Shown here: in pieces, positions 59,610 through 64,000 of the stretch
Position numbering within the stretch: position 1 is the first letter of the stretch
Layout of the letters: every line of letters starts with the position of its first letter
Assembly (NCBI RefSeq): GCF_027580225.2
Contig: NC_073357.2
Location: 45,408,001 to 45,472,000 of the forward strand
Reading direction: 5' to 3'
Origin: Misgurnus anguillicaudatus
Lineage: Eukaryota > Chordata > Actinopteri > Cypriniformes > Cobitidae
DNA length: 64,000 nt
The notes under the pieces: model-generated
Database searches by the model: none
Seen by the model: the letters and a program-made list of their open reading frames with translations, nothing else
What the model was told of the DNA's origin: nothing
Translations under genes and position numbers: made by a program

Positions 59610-60345
59610 CTCTATCAAAAGTCTCAGCTTTTTGCTCAAATTTTGGTGTTTTTTGAGAAATCCACCCATATTTGAGATGTAATGAAAAGAGAACAAATGA
59701 AGGTAGGATGAAACATTTTTTTCTGTTCTTTCATTTGATATATTGTATGTTTATATATTTAAAGAAGAACATTTTCTGGAATGCATTAAACTTTAGTGAA
59801 AATCTTTTAAAAATGCTGCCGCTGACTGGCAACTTAACTCTTTCCCCGCCATTGACGAGATATCTCGTCAATTAAGAGAAAACGCTTCCCCGCCAATGAC
59901 GAGATTTTCCGTCTTTCCGCAATACCGCTTTTATCCACCAGGTGGCGCCCTCCCGCAACTTTTTGAACCCGGAAGTATTGCCCTCTGGCAAGCTGCTGCA
60001 TGTCCGTGTCTGTTTTAAAGATCGCTCTGAATGGCATCTCTATGAAAAGTCCGTCACAAACATGGAATTATCTCTGCTTTTTGCTCAAAATGTGGTGTTT
60101 TTGCAGAAACCTACCCATATTCAAAAGCTGATTACAAAAGAACCACTGAAGGTAGGATGAAACATTTTTTTTGTTTGAAAGCAGAGGGTCTGTTCTTTCA
60201 TTTGGTATATTGTATGTTTATATATCTGAAGAAGAACATTTTCATTAAACTTTGGTGAAAATCATGAAAAACGCTGGCGCTGGCTGGCAACTTTTTAAAA
60301 AAATGCTGGCGGTGAAAGAGTTAAAAAAAAAATGCTCAAGGGGAA
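59610..60345. repeat. Degraded tandem repeat of the CTTTCCCCGCCA family
   Basis: Blocks TTTTTGCTCAAATTTTGGTG (59630) and TTTTTGCTCAAAATGTGGTG (60078) are each followed by GGTAGGATGAAACATTTTTT and TGTATGTTTATATAT, giving a direct repeat of about 450 bp. CTCTTTCCCCGCCATTGACG and an inverted GAGATATCTCGTCAATT hairpin sit between. Related in part to 3740-4300. Confidence 0.65.
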
Positions 60346-61887
60346 AGAGTTAATTGACTTTTCATTGAGTTTGACCCTTCTGTCCAAATAACAACACTGC
60401 ACTGCTTGTGTGTATAATAATTCTGTATACAGCATACAGCATAGCATACTGTATACTAATCATTTGTACTCAAGAAGAGACAAGTGCAGATTTATTGTGT
60501 TATCTCCAGCAGGTTTTTTATATCCTTGTAGAGCATAAACAACAAACCCTATACAAGGAACAGTTGAATATTTCATTACAATTGTCAACATAAAGTAAAC
60601 TGAAAGGCAGAATTAATGAGGAAGTGACACAGGCAAACTCAGTAAAAGAACTAAAAGCTAAACATAAAAAGTGTGTGAAAAACCTCTCTCCATCTCAATC
60701 TCCATGTATTGTTTTGACGTCAATAAGCTGCCTTGTTCTGATTTTCAATGTTATAATTTTAGCCTCTGAAAACACTTACATAATTTAAGTGGTCACAATC
60801 ATTCATTAATAACCTCGTATTTATTCTTTAACATGCAAGCTTATTTTCTGGACCTTGCTTTAAACTGTGCCTGACAAATTAATTATTTGAAGCTTATGAC
60901 ATCTGACATATATTTGGCATCCACAATTCTTACCCCACCAAGCAGATATGCAAGCATCTCCATGCTTTGAAAAGACCTTCAAGTCTACCAGCCATTGTAG
61001 ACTAGAAAGTATGAATAGACCCATTAAACTCCAAGTGTTCAGTTCACAGAAACTGAAACCTTTGGCCATTCACAAAGTCCCATGTCACATCAGATCCAGT
61101 CATTAGGCGTAAAATCATGAGCTCACAGATATTATCAGACGAGGCCCAAGCTCAAATTTGGCCTTGAAAGGCATTATTCATCACGCATTAAGAGATGGGG
61201 GAGATCCTCATTCACATTCTAATAGCTCAGGCAGAGAAGCTACGATCAATAGCTGAACCCTTAAGGCAAGGCTGAGGAACCATGCAGCACAGCCACCTAG
61301 AAAACATATGTATAAAATTGCCTCCCCCGGTTTCCATAGAAACCCTCAACTTTCCTTTATATTGAAGAAAGAGATGTGTGTAGCTATTAATATATTGCTG
61401 GGTTTTGCTGCACAAGCAGTGATTGGTTGGAAAGGCGTTGAACCACCACAGTGATGGTGCCACAATATTAACGCTTTTGGAAATTATGATTTGAAACGTG
61501 CGTTCTATCAACAGTGTATATTTTCACTTGTAAATTCCCACTGCAAAAGAAAGCTGATGCCTGAATAAAGGGGCCAGCAAGCATCGGCAAGTACCTGACT
61601 AATGACATGGCCTGACCAAACCAAACCAAACCAAACCCCACCATCTGGACAGGATATTTGGCCCTTCTGGGTTCTTTACCAATCAATCATGCATACAAAA
61701 CCGTAACGACATGACACCTCATTTCATTAATACAGTACTTGAACATTGGCAGAAACATCCAAAGACTATAGTGATAGAATACATTTGTATTGTAATTAAG
61801 TCTTATAATCTTTTGATTTCTTAAAATGTCAACACAATCTGATGACAATTTATAACTATTTTATGAATGTACAATCTCTGGGCATTT
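60346..61887. other. Unannotated non-coding DNA
   Basis: Only a short (CCAAA)n tract near 61616-61637. Confidence 0.45.
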
Positions 61888-62005
61888 TGCCTTTATTTTA
61901 ACAGTGAGTACGGAGAGGACAGGAAGGTACGGGGGGGAGAGAGGGGTATGGGATCTGCAATGACCACAAGCCAGGAATGGAACTCGGGTCGCCGAAAGTG
62001 CGAAA
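61888..62005 (-). mobile_element. tRNA-derived SINE, reverse orientation
   Basis: CTTTATTTTAACAGTGAGTA, GGACAGGAAGGTACGGG and GGAACTCGGGTCGCC are the complements of the AAATAAAG tail, the CTTTCCTGTC body and the B box of the SINE at 18645. The tRNA head beyond the B box is lost. Confidence 0.65.
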
Positions 62006-62072
62006 GCAAAACAGCAAATCTAACCCCAAACCGAAGTGCCAGTTGTTTAAAAACAGGAAAAACAGATCAGGT

Positions 62073-62539
62073 TGACCTGATCTCAAAAATTTCTGTGAAC
62101 GCATCACGCATTATTTTGCTCAGTTTTTCGTGGCATTGTCCCGTATTTCCACCATTTTACGTGCCAATGCCACACATTTCTTTTCCGTGTCATTTTCACG
62201 TAGGCTATTGGTTACTGAACTGTTTTTCCTATTTTTAAACAATTGTTGCTTTGGTTTGGGGAAAGATTTGATGTTTGCGTTAGGATGTCACTTTAAGTAT
62301 TGGTTTACACAATTTTTTCGTATACTTTTTAAAACATTGTCGCCTGACGTTAGGGTTAGAGTTGGGTTTGGGTAAGGATGTCATTTTATGTAACAGGAAA
62401 GTTGTTTTACCGCCAAACCGAAGTGACAATTGTAAGTAAATAGGAAAAACTGTTGAGTAACCAATACGTGAAACTGACACGGAAAATTTAGCAAGATAAT
62501 GTGTGACTATTTCACATATTTTGTGAGATCAGGCTGGCC
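62073..62539. mobile_element. Foldback element, relative of 33173
   Basis: TGACCTGATCTCAAAAATTT pairs with TTTTGTGAGATCAGGCTGGC. CGTGTCATTTTCACGTAGGC and GTGAAACTGACACGG, and GGTTACTGAACTG and CTGTTGAGTAACC, are complementary. Part of an arm (CCGAAGTGCCAGTTGTTTAA) also lies just outside at 62029, suggesting a rearranged or second copy. Confidence 0.65.
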
Positions 62540-62732
62540 AAGTTTGTTTACCGTTAATTATTAAGACTAAAGGGGCAGGCAAACTGAGACAATAAAAGTA
62601 AAAAAAACTATCCGCCAAAATATGGTTTTACACGTCTATATAAAACATACTATAAATAAAGCAATTATTAATTTTCCCAATGCATGGTTGTTTCATCTTT
62701 CTAAAACATTATACATTTCGCAAATGAGGATT

Positions 62733-63150
62733 TCAAGGTTTCCCGCAGCACTTTTCAGTTCAGGCGGCCCACCTATGCTGGGAAACCCTACCACCTTAAC
62801 TAGATCATCCAAAAAAAAAAAATTGCTGCACAAAAGGCCGTCAAGTGCATCTCGGAGAATAGCGTGGACGCGAGCGGGCACGTGCACCACATGGGCAAAA
62901 TGAGAGAAAGACATGGTCCGTCACTGTCTGGAGGATAACTAGCCAGTTGATAAAACATTTAATTCATTAATAATCTAGTATGTGTTCATTTTCTGTCATA
63001 GTTTCTTTAAAATTGAGTTTTATTTGAGTGTTTTAAATAAAAATATTTTCATCATGATGCGTACGCCCCGCCCCTTTGATTGCAGGCCCCCGGCCCCGCC
63101 TACCCGCACAACCCTACCGCCTTAACTAACAAATTTTCTGCCGGAAACCC
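62733..63150. mobile_element. hAT-like element, second copy of the 35742 family
   Basis: AAGGTTTCCCGCAGCACTTT at the left and TTTTCTGCCGGAAACCCTG at the right. Colinear with 35742-36204 over nearly its whole length. GATTT lies near both ends, a partial target duplication. Confidence 0.8.
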
Positions 63151-63159
63151 TGGATTTTC

Positions 63160-63275
63160 AGCACTTTGTTCGAACAGCAACTCAGCGACCCCTCCCCCCC
63201 AAACCTCAACCCCCGGCCCATGATTTTTTTAATGCTAAAACCAGTCCGCAGTGTAAAAAAGGTCGGGGACCCCTG
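63160..63275. mobile_element. hAT MITE right-end fragment
   Basis: GTCCGCAGTGTAAAAAAGGT followed by CGGGGACCCCTG reads in reverse as CAGGGGTCCCCGACC, a common fish hAT terminus. The left terminus is missing next to the preceding element. Confidence 0.65.
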
Positions 63276-64000
63276 CACTACACCATCGGCCCCGACACGA
63301 AGGTACAATCTCATATGTAAATGTGTATTCGATCGGTTATCACCCCCAAAAAAGATGGATTTAGAGGTGGGGCTTTATTATTGCTTTTTCTAATAATCAT
63401 ACGTTTTGGTACAAATCATACAAATTCATTTAAATAAGCAACCTTGTAAAATACTTGGAAATTCCTGTGATATCATGCTGCTTATTTCTCCCTAAAACAT
63501 TTTTCTCTCAACCATTATATTTTCCCCCTTCTATCTTCACTTTAACGCTTATCTAATTCTCTCTTCCTGCTCTCTCGATCCACTTCTATTTCACTTTTTT
63601 CACCCCTTTCCCAACCCTCTTTCTCTTCCCCTCTCTCTTTCTGAGTACCGTCAATCCTTTCCTTTTCCTTTGCACTCACAGCCTCTGTTTTGGCTTGAAC
63701 TTGCACATAGACATGAGAGCACTTTCACGGGCTGCAGGCTAAATGTCTGTCCTAATTAAACCCAGAATTAGTCCATCTGTTGAGCTGTGGCCCACTGTTT
63801 GGACTCCCGTGTCACTGCAGATGTACTAGTCGCATATGAGGATGTTAAACACAAACACACACAACAATCTACAGTAAGCTTCATTAGTGTCTATCTCTTG
63901 CTATTTGCGAAATTATAATATTTGGCTGCACATTCACTGTTCTCACATGACAGGTCTAAAATTAAGACACAGGAAATTATCCAAGTGGGTTTTGTGACTT
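63276..64000. other. Unannotated DNA with polypyrimidine tract
   Basis: 63530-63680 is strongly pyrimidine-rich (TTCCTGCTCTCTCG, CCCTCTTTCTCTTCCCC). No exon or splice context can be supported. Confidence 0.45.

Overview
This window reads as vertebrate, almost certainly teleost and probably cyprinid, nuclear DNA from an intergenic region or a very large intron. The case rests on AT-rich non-coding sequence, long (AC)n, (GA)n and (AT)n tracts, tRNA-headed SINEs with the fish-type tail (GGATAAAAGCGTCTGCCAA), a Tc1-like transposase relic, and dense hAT and palindromic (foldback) non-autonomous transposons of kinds I know from zebrafish and carp relatives. I found no host exon, no functional tRNA or rRNA gene, and nothing prokaryotic. 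The only protein-coding signals I trust are two dead transposase remnants: a BED zinc finger of a hAT element (101-451) and a Tc1-like transposase (25491-26409).

Layout. 1-3.3 kb: hAT remnant, then a SINE split by a hAT MITE. 3.3-10.4 kb: foldback elements, one with an internal tandem duplication, a (GA)31 tract, and a 1.3-kb foldback with about 254-bp arms. 10.4-19.2 kb: an (AC)n tract, a foldback nested in a larger element (about 13.5-14.7 kb), another nest (14.9-15.6 kb), an (AT)n tract and a SINE with clear target duplications. 22-26.6 kb: foldback, SINE cluster, Tc1 relic and LINE-type tail. 28-41 kb: the densest nests, including a foldback carrying three hAT insertions (35.0-37.6 kb), a composite at 31.9-33.8 kb, a perfect 122-bp palindrome (39.27-39.40 kb) and a 1.24-kb hAT element with perfect 8-bp duplications (39.73-40.97 kb). 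43.6-45.9 kb: a terminal-inverted-repeat element built around about 42 copies of a 32-bp minisatellite with a 427-bp higher-order period. 46-48.2 kb: a PIF/Harbinger-like MITE and a nested hAT pair. 50-57.7 kb: two copies of one TTAA foldback family either side of a four-element nest (54.3-55.9 kb). 59.6-64 kb: degraded tandem repeat, minus-strand SINE, foldback and two hAT fragments.

How the parts relate. Target-site duplications give relative ages. Five hAT elements keep perfect 8-bp duplications and sit inside older palindromic elements, so the palindromes came first. At least nine elements share TTAA flanks with AGG...CCT termini, which points to one or a few TTAA-specific transposases acting in trans; none is encoded here. 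The long stretches between elements look single-copy and could hold regulatory sequence, but this cannot be shown from one genome.
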